A stretch of 64,000 nucleotides of DNA from Taudactylus pleione (lineage: Eukaryota; Chordata; Amphibia; Anura; Myobatrachidae). Shown here piece by piece: positions 37,601-50,000 of this stretch. The DNA lies in contig JAUIMM010002545.1 of the NCBI GenBank assembly GCA_031769625.1, positions 79,789 through 143,788 on the forward strand. Reading direction: 5' to 3'. The stretch's first letter is position 1. Each line of letters opens with the position of its first letter. The translations under genes were made by a program, and so were the position numbers. The notes beneath the pieces are model-generated. The model was not told the DNA's origin. It worked only from the letters and a program-made list of their open reading frames with translations, and made no database searches.

Positions 37601-40600
37601 GTCTTGGTCTTCAACACATCCAGTGAAATTTTGAGCTGTCTGTGTTTGCTACAAGAGGAGATATCACAAAGTATGCGCTTTTGTTCTTTCCATTGCTTTC
37701 AATGCATTTTGGCCTAAAACGTGCATTTGCTGTTTTCTCTTAAATGCAACATGGGAGAAAAACCATTTCACATCACATTTGTGGGTCTTGGTCTTCAACA
37801 CATCCAGTGAAATTTTGAGCTGTCTGTGTTTGATACAAGAGGAGATAACACAAAGTATGCGCTTTTGTTGTTTCCATTGCTTTCAATGCATTTTGGCCTA
37901 AAACGTGCATTTGCTGTTTTCTCTTAAACGCAACATGGGAGAAAAACCATTTCACATCACATTTGTGGGTCTTGGTCTTCAACACATCCAGTGAAATTTT
38001 GAGCTGTCTGTGTTTGCTACAAGAGGAGATAACACAAAGTATGCGCTTTTGTGTTTCCATTGCTTTCAATGCATTTTGGCCTAAAACGTGCATTTGCTGT
38101 TTTCTCTTAAATGCAACATGGGAGAAAAACCATTTCACATCACATTTGTGGGTCTTGGTCTTCAACACATCCAGTGACATTTTGAGCTGTCTGTGTTTGC
38201 TACAAGAGGAGATATCACAAAGTATGCGCTTTTGTTATTTCCATTGCTTTCAATGCATTTTGGCCTAAAACTTGCATTTGCTGTTTTCTCTTAAACGCAA
38301 CATGGGAGAAAAACCATTTCACATCACATTTGTGGGTTTTGGTCTTCAACACATCCAGTGAAATTTTGAGCTGTCTGTGTTTGCTACAAGAGGAGATATC
38401 ACAAAGTATGCGCTTTTGTTGTTTCATTGCTTTCAATGCATTTTGGCATAAAACAAGCATTTGCTGTTTTCTCTTAAACGCAACATGGGAGAAAAACCAT
38501 TTCACATCACATTTGTGGGTCTTGGTCTTCAACACATCCAGTGAAATTTTGAGCTGTCTGTGTTTGCTACAAGAGGAGATATCACAAAGTATGCGCTTTT
38601 GTTATTTCCATTGCTTTCAATGCATTTTGGCATATAACTTGCATTTGCTGTTTTCTCTTAAACGCAACATGGGAGAAAAACCATTTCACATCACATTTGT
38701 GGGTTTTGGTCTTCAACACATCCAGTGAAATTTTGAGCTGTCTGTGTTTGCTACAAGAGGAGATAACACAAAGTATGCGCTTTTGTGTTTCCATTGCTTT
38801 CAATGCATTTTGGCCTAAAACGTGCATTTGCTGATTTCTCTTAAACGCAACATGGGAGAAAAACCATTTCACATCACATTTGTGGGTCTTGGTCTTCAAC
38901 ACATCCAGTGAAATTTTGAGCTGTCTGTGTTTGCTACAAGACGAGATATCACAAAGTATGCGCTTTTGTTGTTTCCATTGCTTTCAATGCATTTTGGCCT
39001 AAAACGTGCATTTGCTGTTTTCTCTTAAATGCAACATGGGAGAAAAACCATTTCACATCACATTTGTGGGTCTTGGTCTTCAACACATCCAGTGAAATTT
39101 TGAGCTGTCTATGTTTGCTACAAGAGGAGATATCACAAAGTATGCGCTTTTGTTGTTTTCATTGCTTTCAATGCATTTTGGCCTAAAACGTGCATTTGCT
39201 GTTTTCTCTTAAACGCAACATGGGAGAAAAACCATTTCACATCACATTTGTGAGTCTTGGTCTTCAACACATCCAGTGAATTTTTGAGCTGTCTGTGTTT
39301 GCTACAAGAGGAGATATCACAAGTATGCGCTTTTGTTATTCCATTGCTTTCAATGCATTTTGGCCTAAACTTGCATTTGCTGTTTCTCTTAAACGCAGCA
39401 TGGGAGTAAAACCTGTTCACCATTCACATCATTGTGGGTTTTGGTCTTCAACACATCCAGTGAAATTTTGAGCTGTCTGTGTTTGCTACAAGAGGAGATA
39501 TCACAAAGTATGCGCTTTTGTTATTTCCATTGCTTTCAATGCATTTTGGGCCTAAAACTTGCATTTGCTGTTTTCTCTTAAACGCAACATGGGAGAAAAA
39601 CCATTTCACATCACATTTGTGGGTCTTGGTCTTCAACACATCCAGGGAAATTTGAGCTTTCTGTGTTTGCTACAAGAGGAGATATCACAAAGTTTGAACT
39701 TTTGTTATTTCCATTGCTTTCAATGCATTTTGGCCTAAAACTTGCATTTGCTGTTTTCTCTTAAATGCAACATGGGAGAAAAACCATTTCACATCACATT
39801 TGTGGGTCTTGGTCTTCAACCACATCCAGTGAAATTTTGAGCTGTCTGTGTTTGCTACAAGAGGAGATATCACAAAGTATGCGCTTTTGTTGTTTTCATT
39901 GCTTTCAATGCATTTTGGCCTAAAAACAAGCATTTGCTGTTTTCTCTTAAACGCAACATGGAGAAAAACCATTTCACATCACATTTGTGGGTCTTGGTCT
40001 TCAACACATCCAGTGAAATTTTGAGCTGTCTGTGTTTTCTACAAGAGGAGATATCACAAAGTATGCGCTTTTGTTATTTCCATTGCTCTTCAATGCATTT
40101 TGGCCTAAAACTTGCATTTGCTGTTTTCTCTTAAACGCAGCATGGGAGAAAAACCATTTCACATCACATTTGTGGGTTTTGGTCTTCAACACATCCAGTG
40201 AAATTTTGAGCTTTCTGTGTTTGCTACAAGAGGAGATATCACAAAGTATGCGCTTTTGTTATTTCCATTGCTTTCAATGCATTTTGGCCTAAAACTTGCA
40301 TTTGCTGTTTTCTCTTAAATGCAACATGGGAGAAAAACCATTTCACATCACATTTGTGGGTCTTGGTCTTCAACACATCCAGGGAAATTTTGAGCTTTCT
40401 GTGTTTGCTACAAGAGGAGATATCACAAAGTTTGAACTTTTGTTATTTCCATTGCTTTCAATGCATTTTGGCCTAAAACTTGCATTTGCTGTTTTCTCTT
40501 AAATGCAACATGGGAGAAAAACCATTTCACATCACATTTGTGGGTCTTGGTCTTCAACCATCCAGTGAAATTTTGAGCTGTCTGTGTTTGCTACAAGAGG

Positions 40601-40980
40601 AGATATCACAAAGTATGCGCTTTTGTTGTTTTCATTGCTTTCAATGCATTTTGGCCTAAAACAAGCATTTGCTGTTTTCTCTTAAACGCAACATGGAGAA
40701 AAACCATTTCACATCACATTTGTGGGTCTTGGTCTTCAACACATCCAGTGAAATTTGAGCTGTCTGTGTTTTCTACAAGAGGAGATATCACAAAGTATGC
40801 GCTTTTGTTATTTCCATTGCTTTCAATGCATTTTGGCCTAAAACTTGCATTTGCTGTTTTCTCTTAAACGCAACATGGGAGAAAAACCATTTAACATCAC
40901 ATTTGTGGGTCTTGGTCTTCAACACATCCAGTGACATTTTGAGCTGTCTGTGTTTGCTAAAAGAGGAGATATCACAAAGT
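34624..40980 (+). repeat. 36-mer higher-order repeat, copy 2
   Basis: This is the second copy of the 28003-34623 block. It is nearly identical to copy 1 up to about 39290, including shared rare variants. From about 39310 it accumulates many one-base gains and losses that copy 1 lacks. Identity with copy 1 ends inside the monomer starting near 40876: both have TTTAACATC and GTGACATT, but then copy 1 has GTTCTTTCC/CGTGC while this one has GTTATTTCC/CTTGC. This is what an unequal exchange within a monomer would leave. Confidence 0.83.
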
Positions 40981-41060
40981 ATGCGCTTTTGTTATTTCCA
41001 TTGCTTTCAATGCATTTTGGACTAAAACTTGCATTTGCTGTTTTCTCAAACGCAACATGG
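39310..41060. other. Cluster of small indels in satellite monomers
   Basis: Within 1.75 kb there are at least 14 small length changes, most in or next to homopolymers: ATCACAAGTATG (39317), TTATTCCATT (39335), CCTAAACTTG (39365), TGTTTCTC (39380), TTTTGGGCC (39545), GGGAAATTTGAG (39645), CAACCACATC (39819), CTAAAAACAAG (39921), ACATGGAGAA (39957 and 40692), TGCTCTTCAATG (40085), CAACCATCC (40556), GTGAAATTTGAG (40749) and TTCTCAAACG (41044). The neighbouring 35 kb to the left shows almost none. An assembly or polishing fault is as likely as a real decayed segment. Confidence 0.85.
39396..39440 (+). other. Rearranged monomer start
   Basis: After GCAGCATGGGAGTAAAACC the expected ATTTCACATCACATTTG is replaced by TGTTCACCATTCACATCATTG. 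The segment looks like a partly duplicated and partly deleted CCATTTCACATCAC. It lies within the indel cluster, and the corresponding monomers at 29478, 32788 and 36100 are intact. Confidence 0.75.
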
Positions 41061-41240
41061 GAGAAAAACCATTTCACATCACATTTGTGGGTTTTGGTCT
41101 TCAACACATCCAGTGAAATTTTGAGCTGTCTGTGTTTGCTACAAGAGGAGATATCACAAAGTATGCAATTTTGTTGTTTTCATTGCTTTCAATGCATTTT
41201 GGCATAAAACAAGCATTTGCTATTTTCTCTTAAATGCAAC

Positions 41241-44200
41241 ATGGGAGAAAAACCATTTCACATCACATTTGTGGGTCTTGGTCTTCAACACATCCAGTGA
41301 AATTTTGAGCTGTCTGTGTTTGCTACAAGAGGAGATAACACAAAGTATGCGCTTTTGTTGTTTCCATTGCTTTCAATGCATTTTGGCCTAAAACGTGCAT
41401 TTGCTGTTTTCTCTTAAACGCAACATGGGAGAAAAACCATTTCACATCACATTTGTGGGTCTTGGTCTTCAACACATCCAGTGAAATTTTGAGCTGTCTG
41501 TGTTTGCTACAAGAGGAGATAACACAAAGTATGCGCTTTTGTGTTTCCATTGCTTTCAATGCATTTTGGCCTAAAACGTGCATTTGCTGTTTTCTCTTAA
41601 ATGCAACATGGGAGAAAAACCATTTCACATCACATTTGTGGGTCTTGGTCTTCAACACATCCAGTGAAATTTTGAGCTGTCTGTGTTTGCTACAAGAGGA
41701 GATATCACAAAGTATGCGCTTTTGTTGTTTTCATTCCTTTCAATGCATTTTGGCATAAAACAAGCATTTGCTGTTTTCTCTTAAACGCAACATGGGAGAA
41801 AAACCATTTCACATCACATTTGTGGGTCTTGGTCTTCAACACATCCAGTGAAATTTTGAGCTGTCTGTGTTTGCTACAAGAGGAGATATCACAAAGTATG
41901 CGCTTTTGTTATTTCCATTGCTTTCAATGCATTTTGGCCTAAAACTTGCATTTGCTGTTTTCTCTTAAACGCAACATGGGAGAAAAACCATTTCACATCA
42001 CATTTGTGGGTCTTGGTCTTCAACACATCCAGGGAAATTTTGAGCTTTCTGTGTTTGCTACAAGAGGAGATATCACAAAGTTTGAACTTTTGTTATTTCC
42101 ATTGCTTTCAATGCATTTTGGCCTAAAACTTGCATTTGCTGTTTTCTCTTAAATGCAACATGGGAGAAAAACCATTTCACATCACATTTGTGGGTCTTGG
42201 TCTTCAACACATCCAGTGAAATTTTGAGCTGTCTGTGTTTGCTACAAGAGGAGATATCACAAAGTATGCGCTTTTGTTGTTTTAATTGCTTTCAATGCAT
42301 TTTGGCCTAAAACATGCATTTGCTGTTTTCTCTTAAACGCAGCATGGGAGAAAAACCATTTCACATCACATTTGTGGGTTTTGGTCTTCAACACATCCAG
42401 TGAAATCTTGAGCTGTCTGTGTTTGCTACAAGAGGAGATAACACAAAGTATGCGCTTTGTTATTTCCATTGCTTTCAATGCATTTTGGCCTAAAACGTGC
42501 ATTTGCTGTTTTCTCTTAAACGCAACATGGGAGAAAAACCATTTCACATCACAGTTGTGGGTTTTGGTCTTCAACACATCCAGTGAAATTTGAGCTGTCT
42601 GTGTTTGCTACAAGAGGAGATATCACAAAGTATGCGTTTTTGTTGTTTTCATTGTTTTCATTGCTTTCAATGCATTTTGGCATAAAACAAGCATTTGCTG
42701 TTTTCTCTTAAACGCAACAGGGGAGAAAAACCATTTCACATCACATTTGTGGGTTTTGGTCTTCAACACATCCAGTGAAATTTTGAGCTGTCTGTGTTTG
42801 CTACAAGAGGAGATAACACAAAGTATGCGCTTTTGTGTTTCCATTGCTTTCAATGCATTTTGGCCTAAACGTGCATTTGCTGTTTTCTCTAAACGCAACA
42901 TGGGAGAAAAACCATTTCACATCACATTTGTGGGTCTTGGTCTTCAACACATCCAGTGAAATTTTGAGCTGTCTGTGTTTGCTACAAGAGGAGATATCAC
43001 AAAGTATGCGCTTTTGTTCTTTCCATTGCTTTCAATGCATTTTGGCCTAAAACGTGCATTTGCTGTTTTCTCTTAAATGCAACATGGGAGAAAAACCATT
43101 TCACATCACATTTGTGGGTCTTGGTCTTCAACACATCCAGTGAAATTTTGAGCTGTCTGTGTTTGCTACAAGAGGAGATAACACAAAGTATGCGCTTTTG
43201 TTGTTTCCATTGCTTTCAATGCATTTTGGCCTAAAACGTGCATTTGCTGTTTTCTCTTAAACGCAACATGGGAGAAAAACCATTTCACATCACATTTGTG
43301 GGTCTTGGTCTTCAACACATCCAGTGAAATTTTGAGCTGTCTGTGTTTGCTACAAGAGGAGATAACACAAAGTATGCGCTTTTGTGTTTCCATTGTTTCA
43401 ATGCATTTTGGCCTAAAACGTGCATTTGCTGTTTTCTCTTAAACGCAACATGGGAGAAAAACCATTTCACATCACAGTTGTGGGTTTTGGTCTTCAACAC
43501 ATCCAGTGAAATTTTGAGCTGTCTGTGTTTGCTACAAGAGAAGATATCACAAAGTATGCGCTTTTGTTGTTTTAATTGCTTTCAATGCATTTTGGCCTAA
43601 AACATGCATTTGCTGTTTTCTCTTAAACGCAACATGGGAGAAAAACCATTTCACATCACATTTGTGGGTCTTGGTCTTCAACACATCCAGTGAAATTTTG
43701 AGCTGTCTGTGTTTGCTACAAGAGGAGATATCACAAAGTATGCGCTTTTGTTATTTCCATTGCTTTCAATGCATTTTGGCCTAAAACTTGCATTTGCTGT
43801 TTTCTCTTAAACGCAGCATGGGAGAAAAACCATTTCACATCACATTTGTGGGTTTTGGTCTTCAACACATCCAGTGAAATCTTGAGCTGTCTGTGTTTGC
43901 TACAAGAGGAGATAACACAAAGTATGCGCTTTTGTTATTTCCATTGCTTTCAATGCATTTTGGCCTAAAACGTGCCATTTGCTGTTTTCTCTTAACGCAA
44001 CATGGGAGAAAAACCATTTCACATCACAGTTGTGGGTTTTGGTCTTCAACACATCCAGTGAAATTTTGAGCTGTCTGTGTTTGCTACAAGAGGAGATATC
44101 ACAAAGTATGCGTTTTTGTTGTTTTCATTGCTTTCAATGCATTTTGGCATAAAACAAGCATTTGCTGTTTTCTCTTAAACGCAACAGGGGAGAAAAACCA

Positions 44201-44449
44201 TTTCACATCACATTTGTGGGTTTTGGTCTTCAACACATCCAGTGAAATTTTGAGCTGTCTGTGTTTGCTACAAGAGGAGATAACACAAAGTATGCGCTTT
44301 TGTGTTTCCATTGCTTTCAATGCATTTTGGCCTAAAACGTGCATTTGCTGTTTTCTCTTAAACGCAACATGGGAGAAAAACCATTTCACATCACATTTGT
44401 GGGTCTTGGTCTTCAACACATCCAGTGAAATTTTGAGCTGTCTGTGTTT
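41241..44449 (+). repeat. 184 bp monomers, irregular, indel-rich
   Basis: About 17 monomers with no stable higher-order period. Variants common here and rare to the left include CACAGTTGTGGG (near 42551, 43473 and 44026), AACATGCATT (42312 and 43612), GTGAAATCTTGAG (near 42400) and AACAGGGGAG (42717 and 44183). Several one-base gaps occur, such as GCGCTTTGTT (42456), CTAAACGTGC (42866), CTCTAAACG (42888), CATTGTTTCAATG (43392) and CTTAACGC (43992). Confidence 0.82.
42631..42668 (+). other. 9 bp tandem duplication inside a monomer
   Basis: The usual GTTGTTTTCATTGCTTTC reads GTTGTTTTCATTG followed by TTTTCATTGCTTTC, so a 9 bp segment (ATTGTTTTC) is duplicated and the monomer is 9 bp longer. 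A near-identical monomer about 1.47 kb downstream (44090-44150) lacks it, which indicates a local replication-slippage event. Confidence 0.8.
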
Positions 44450-47060
44450 GCTACAAGAGGAGATATCACAAAGTATGCGCTTTTGTTCTTTCCATTGCTT
44501 TCAATGCATTTTGGCCTAAAACGTGCATTTGCTGTTTTCTCTTAAATGCAACATGGGAGAAAAACCATTTCACATCACATTTGTGGGTCTTGGTCTTCAA
44601 CACATCAGTGAAATTTTGAGCTGTCTGTGTTTGCTACAAGAGGAGATAACACAAAGTATGCGCTTTTGTGTTTCCATTGTTTTCAATGCATTTTGGCCTA
44701 AAACGTGCATTTGCTGTTTTCTCTTAAACGCAACATGGGAGAAAAACCATTTCACATCACAGTTGTGGGTTTTGGTCTTCAACACATCCAGTGAAATTTT
44801 GAGCTGTCTGTGTTTGCTACAAGAGAAGATATCACAAAGTATGCGCTTTTGTTGTTTTCATTGCTTTCAATGCATTTTGGCATAAAACAAGCATTTGCTG
44901 TTTTCTCTTAAACGCAACAGGGGAGAAAAACCATTTCACATCACATTTGTGGGTCTTGGTCTTCAACACATCCAGTGAAATTTTGAGCTGTCTGTGTTTG
45001 CTACAAGAGGAGATATCACAAAGTATGCGCTTTTGTTATTTCCATTGCTTTCAATGCATTTTGGCATATAACTTGCATTTGCTGTTTTCTCTTAAACGCA
45101 ACATGGGAGAAAAACCATTTCACATCACAATTGTGGGTTTTGGTCTTCAACACATCCAGTGAAATTTTGAGCTGTCTGTGTTTGCTACAAGAGGAGATAA
45201 CACAAAGTATGCGCTTTTGTGTTTCCATTGCTTTCAATGCATTTTGGCCTAAAACGTGCATTTGCTGTTTTCTCTTAAATGCAACATGGGAGAAAAACCA
45301 TTTCACATCACATTTGTGGGTCTTGGTCTTCAACACATCCAGTGAAATTTTGAGCTGTCTGTGTTTGCTACAAGAGGAGATATCACAAAGTATGCGCTTT
45401 TGTTCTTTCCATTGCTTTCAATGCATTTTGGCCTAAAACGTGCATTTGCTGTTTTCTCTTAAATGCAACATGGGAGAAAAACCATTTCACATCACATTTG
45501 TGGGTCTTGGTCTTCAACACATCCAGTGAAATTTTGAGCTGTCTGTGTTTGCTACAAGAGGAGATATCACAAAGTATGCGCTTTTGTTCTTTCCATTGCT
45601 TTCAATGCATTTTGGCCTAAAACGTGCATTTGCTGTTTTCTCTTAAATGCAACATGGGAGAAAAACCATTTCACATCACATTTGTGGGTCTTGGTCTTCA
45701 ACACATCCAGTGAAATTTTGAGCTGTCTGTGTTTGCTACAAGAGGAGATATCACAAAGTATGCGCTTTTGTTGTTTTCATTGCTTTCAATGCATTTTGGC
45801 CTAAAACGTGCATTTGCTGTTTTCTCTTAAACGCAACATGGGAGAAAAACCATTTCACATCACATTTGTGGGTCTTGGTCTTCAACACATCCAGTGAAAT
45901 TTTGAGCTGTCTGTGTTTGCTACAAGAGGAGATATCACAAAGTATGCGCTTTTGTTCTTTCCATTGCTTTCAATGCATTTTGGCCTAAAACGTGCATTTG
46001 CTGTTTTCTCTTAAATGCAACATGGGAGAAAAACCATTTCACATCACATTTGTGGGTCTTGGTCTTCAACACATCCAGTGAAATTTTGAGCTGTCTGTGT
46101 TTGCTACAAGAGGAGATAACACAAAGTATGCGCTTTTGTGTTTCCATTGTTTTCAATGCATTTTGGCCTAAAACGTGCATTTGCTGTTTTCTCTTAAACG
46201 CAACATGGGAGAAAAACCATTTCACATCACAGTTGTGGGTTTTGGTCTTCAACACATCCAGTGAAATTTTGAGCTGTCTGTGTTTGCTACAAGAGAAGAT
46301 ATCACAAAGTATGCGCTTTTGTTGTTTTCATTGCTTTCAATGCATTTTGGCATAAAACAAGCATTTGCTGTTTTCTCTTAAACGCAACAGGGGAGAAAAA
46401 CCATTTCACATCACATTTGTGGGTCTTGGTCTTCAACACATCCAGTGAAATTTTGAGCTGTCTGTGTTTGCTACAAGAGGAGATATCACAAAGTATGCGC
46501 TTTTGTTATTTCCATTGCTTTCAATGCATTTTGGCATATAACTTGCATTTGCTGTTTTCTCTTAAACGCAACATGGGAGAAAAACCATTTCACATCACAA
46601 TTGTGGGTTTTGGTCTTCAACACATCCAGTGAAATTTTGAGCTGTCTGTGTTTGCTACAAGAGGAGATAACACAAAGTATGCGCTTTTGTGTTTCCATTG
46701 CTTTCAATGCATTTTGGCCTAAAACGTGCATTTGCTGTTTTCTCTTAAATGCAACATGGGAGAAAAACCATTTCACATCACATTTGTGGGTCTTGGTCTT
46801 CAACACATCCAGTGAAATTTTGAGCTGTCTGTGTTTGCTACAAGAGGAGATATCACAAAGTATGCGCTTTTGTTCTTTCCATTGCTTTCAATGCATTTTG
46901 GCCTAAAACGTGCATTTGCTGTTTTCTCTTAAATGCAACATGGGAGAAAAACCATTTCACATCACATTTGTGGGTCTTGGTCTTCAACACATCCAGTGAA
47001 ATTTTGAGCTGTCTGTGTTTGCTACAAGAGGAGATATCACAAAGTATGCGCTTTTGTTGT
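44450..47060 (+). repeat. 8-mer higher-order repeat, period 1,470 bp
   Basis: Equivalent monomers begin at 44919 and 46389, both introduced by the rare AACAGGGGAG form, and the next monomers carry CACAATTGTGGG at 45126 and 46596. The upstream GTGTTTCCATTGTTTTCAATG monomers (44670 and 46140) and CACAGTTGTGGG monomers (44758 and 46228) are also 1,470 bp apart. The unit is eight monomers, two of them 183 bp. The match fades near 47050. Confidence 0.84.
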
Positions 47061-50000
47061 TTTCATTGCTTTCAATGCATTTTGGCCTAAAACGTGCATT
47101 TGCTGTTTTCTCTTAAACGCAACATGGGAGAAAAACCATTTCACATCACATTTGTGGGTCTTGGTCTTCAACACATCCAGTGAAATTTTGAGCTGTCTGT
47201 GTTTGCTACAAGAGGAGATATCACAAAGTATGCACTTTTGTTATTTCCATTGCTTTCAATGCATTTTGGCCTAAAACTTGCATTTGCTGTTTTCTCTTAA
47301 ACGCAGCATGGGAGTAAAACCATTTCACATCACATTTGTGGGTTTTGGTCTTCAACACATCCAGTGAAATTTTGAGCTGTCTGTGTTTGCTACAAGAGGA
47401 GATAACACAAAGTATGAGCTTTTGTTATTTCCATTGCTTTCAATGCATTTTGGCCTAAAACTTGCATTTGCTGTTTTCTCTTAAACGCAGCATGGGAGAA
47501 AAACCATTTCACATCACATTTGTGGGTTTTTGTCTTCAACACATCCAGTGAAATTTTGAGCTGTCTGTGTTTGCTACAAGAGGAGATAACACAAAGTATG
47601 TGCTTTTGTGTTTCCATTGCTTTCAATGCATTTTGGCCTAAAACGTGCATTTGCTGTTTTCTCTTAAACGCAACATGGGAGAAAAACCATTTCACATCAC
47701 ATTTGTGGGTCTTGGTCTTCAACACATCCAGTGAAATTTTGAGCTGTCTGTGTTTGCTACAAGAGGAGATATCACAAAGTACGTGCTTTTGTTGTTTCCA
47801 TTGCTTTCAATGCATTTTGGCCTAAAACGTGCATTTGCTGTTTTCTCTTAAATGCAACATGGGAGAAAAACCATTTCACATCACATTTGTGGGTCTTGGT
47901 CTTCAACACATCCAGTGAAATTTTGTGCTGTCTGTGTTTGCTACAAGAGGAGATATCACAAAGTATGCGCTTTTGTTGTTTTCATTGCTTTCAATGCATT
48001 TTGGCCTAAAACGTGCATTTGCTGTTTTCTCTTAAATGCAACATGGGAGAAAAACCATTTCACATCACATTTGTGGGTCTTGGTCTTCAACACATCCAGT
48101 GAAATTTTGAGCTGTCTCTGTTTGCTACAAGAGGAGATATCACAAAGTATGCGCTTTTGTTCTTTCCATTGCTTTCAATGCATTTTGGCCTAAAACGTGC
48201 ATTTGCTGTTTTCTCTTAAATGCAACATGGGAGAAAAACCATTTCACATCACATTTGTGGGTCTTGGTCTTCAACACATTCAGTGAAATTTTGAGCTGTC
48301 TGTGTTTGCTACAAGAGGAGATATCACAAAGTATGCGCTTTTGTTGTTTTCATTGCTTTCAATGCATTTTGGCCTAAAACGTGCATTTGCTGTTTTCTCT
48401 TAAACGCAACATGGGAGAAAAACCATTTCACATCACATTTGTTGGTCTTGGTCTTCAACACATCCAGTGAAATTTTGAGCTGTCTGTGTTTGCTACAAGA
48501 GGAGATATCACAAAGTATGCGCTTTTGTTATTTCCATTGCTTTCAATGCATTTTGGCCTAAAACTTGCATTTGCTGTTTTCTCTTAAACGCAGCATGGGA
48601 GAAAAACCATTTCACATCACATTTGTGAGTTTTGGTCTTCAACACATCCAGTGAAATTTTGAGCTGTCTGTGTTTGCTACAAGAGGAGATAACACAAAGT
48701 ATGCACTTTTGTTATTTCCATTGCTTTCAATGCATTTTGGCCTAAAACTTGCATTTGCTGTTTTCTCTTAAACGCAGCATGGGAGAAAAACCATTTCATA
48801 TCACATTTGTGGGTTTTGGTCTTCAACACATCCAGTGAAATTTTGAGCTGTCTGTGTTTGCTACAAGAGGAGAAAACACAAAGTATGTGCTTTTGTGTTT
48901 CCATTGCTTTCAATGCATTTTTGCCTAAAACGTGCATTTGCTGTTTTCTCTTAAACGCAACATGGGAGAAAAACCATTTCACATCACATTTGTGGGTCTT
49001 GGTCTTCAACACATCCAGTGAAATTTTGAGCTGTCTGTGTTTGCTACAAGAGGAGATATCACAAAGTATGCGCTTTTGTTGTTTCCATTGCTTTCAATGC
49101 ATTTTGGCCTAAAACGTGCATTTGCTGTTTTCTCTTAAATGCAACATGGGAGAAAAACCATTTCACATCACATTTGTGGGTCTTGGTCTTCAACACATCC
49201 AGTGAAATTTTGAGCTGTCTGTGTTTGCTACAAGAGGAGATATCACAAAGTATGCGCTTTTGTTGTTTTCATTGCTTTCAATGCATTTTGGCCTAAAACG
49301 TGCATTTGCTGTTTTCTCTTAAACGCAACATGGGAGAAAAACCATTTCACATCACATTTGTGGGTCTTGGTCTTCAACACATCCAGTGAAATTTTGAGCT
49401 GTCTGTGTTTGCTACAAGAGGAGATATCACAAAGTTTGAACTTTTGTTATTTCCATTGCTTTCAATGCATTTTGGCCTAAAACTTGCATTTGCTGTTTTC
49501 TCTTAAACGCAACATGGGAGAAAAACCATTTCACATCACATTTGTGGGTCTTGGTCTTCAACACATCCAGTGAAATTTTGAGCTGTCTGTGTTTGCTACA
49601 AGAGGAGATATCACAAAGTTTGAACTTTTGTTATTTCCATTGCTTTCAATGCATTTTGGCCTAAAACTTGCATTTGCTGTTTTCTCTTAAACGCAACATG
49701 GGAGAAAAACCATTTCACATCACATTTGTGGGTCTTGGTCTTCAACACATCCAGTGAAATTTTGAGCTGTCTGTGTTTGCTACAAGAGGAGATAACACAA
49801 AGTATGCGCTTTTGTTGTTTCCATTGCTTTCAATGCATTTTGGCCTAAAACGTGCATTTGCTGTTTTCTCTTAAACGCAACATGGGAGAAAAACCATTTC
49901 ACATCACATTTGTGGGTCTTGGTCTTCAACACATCCAGTGAAATTTTGAGCTGTCTGTGTTTGCTACAAGAGGAGATAACACAAAGTATGCGCTTTTGTG

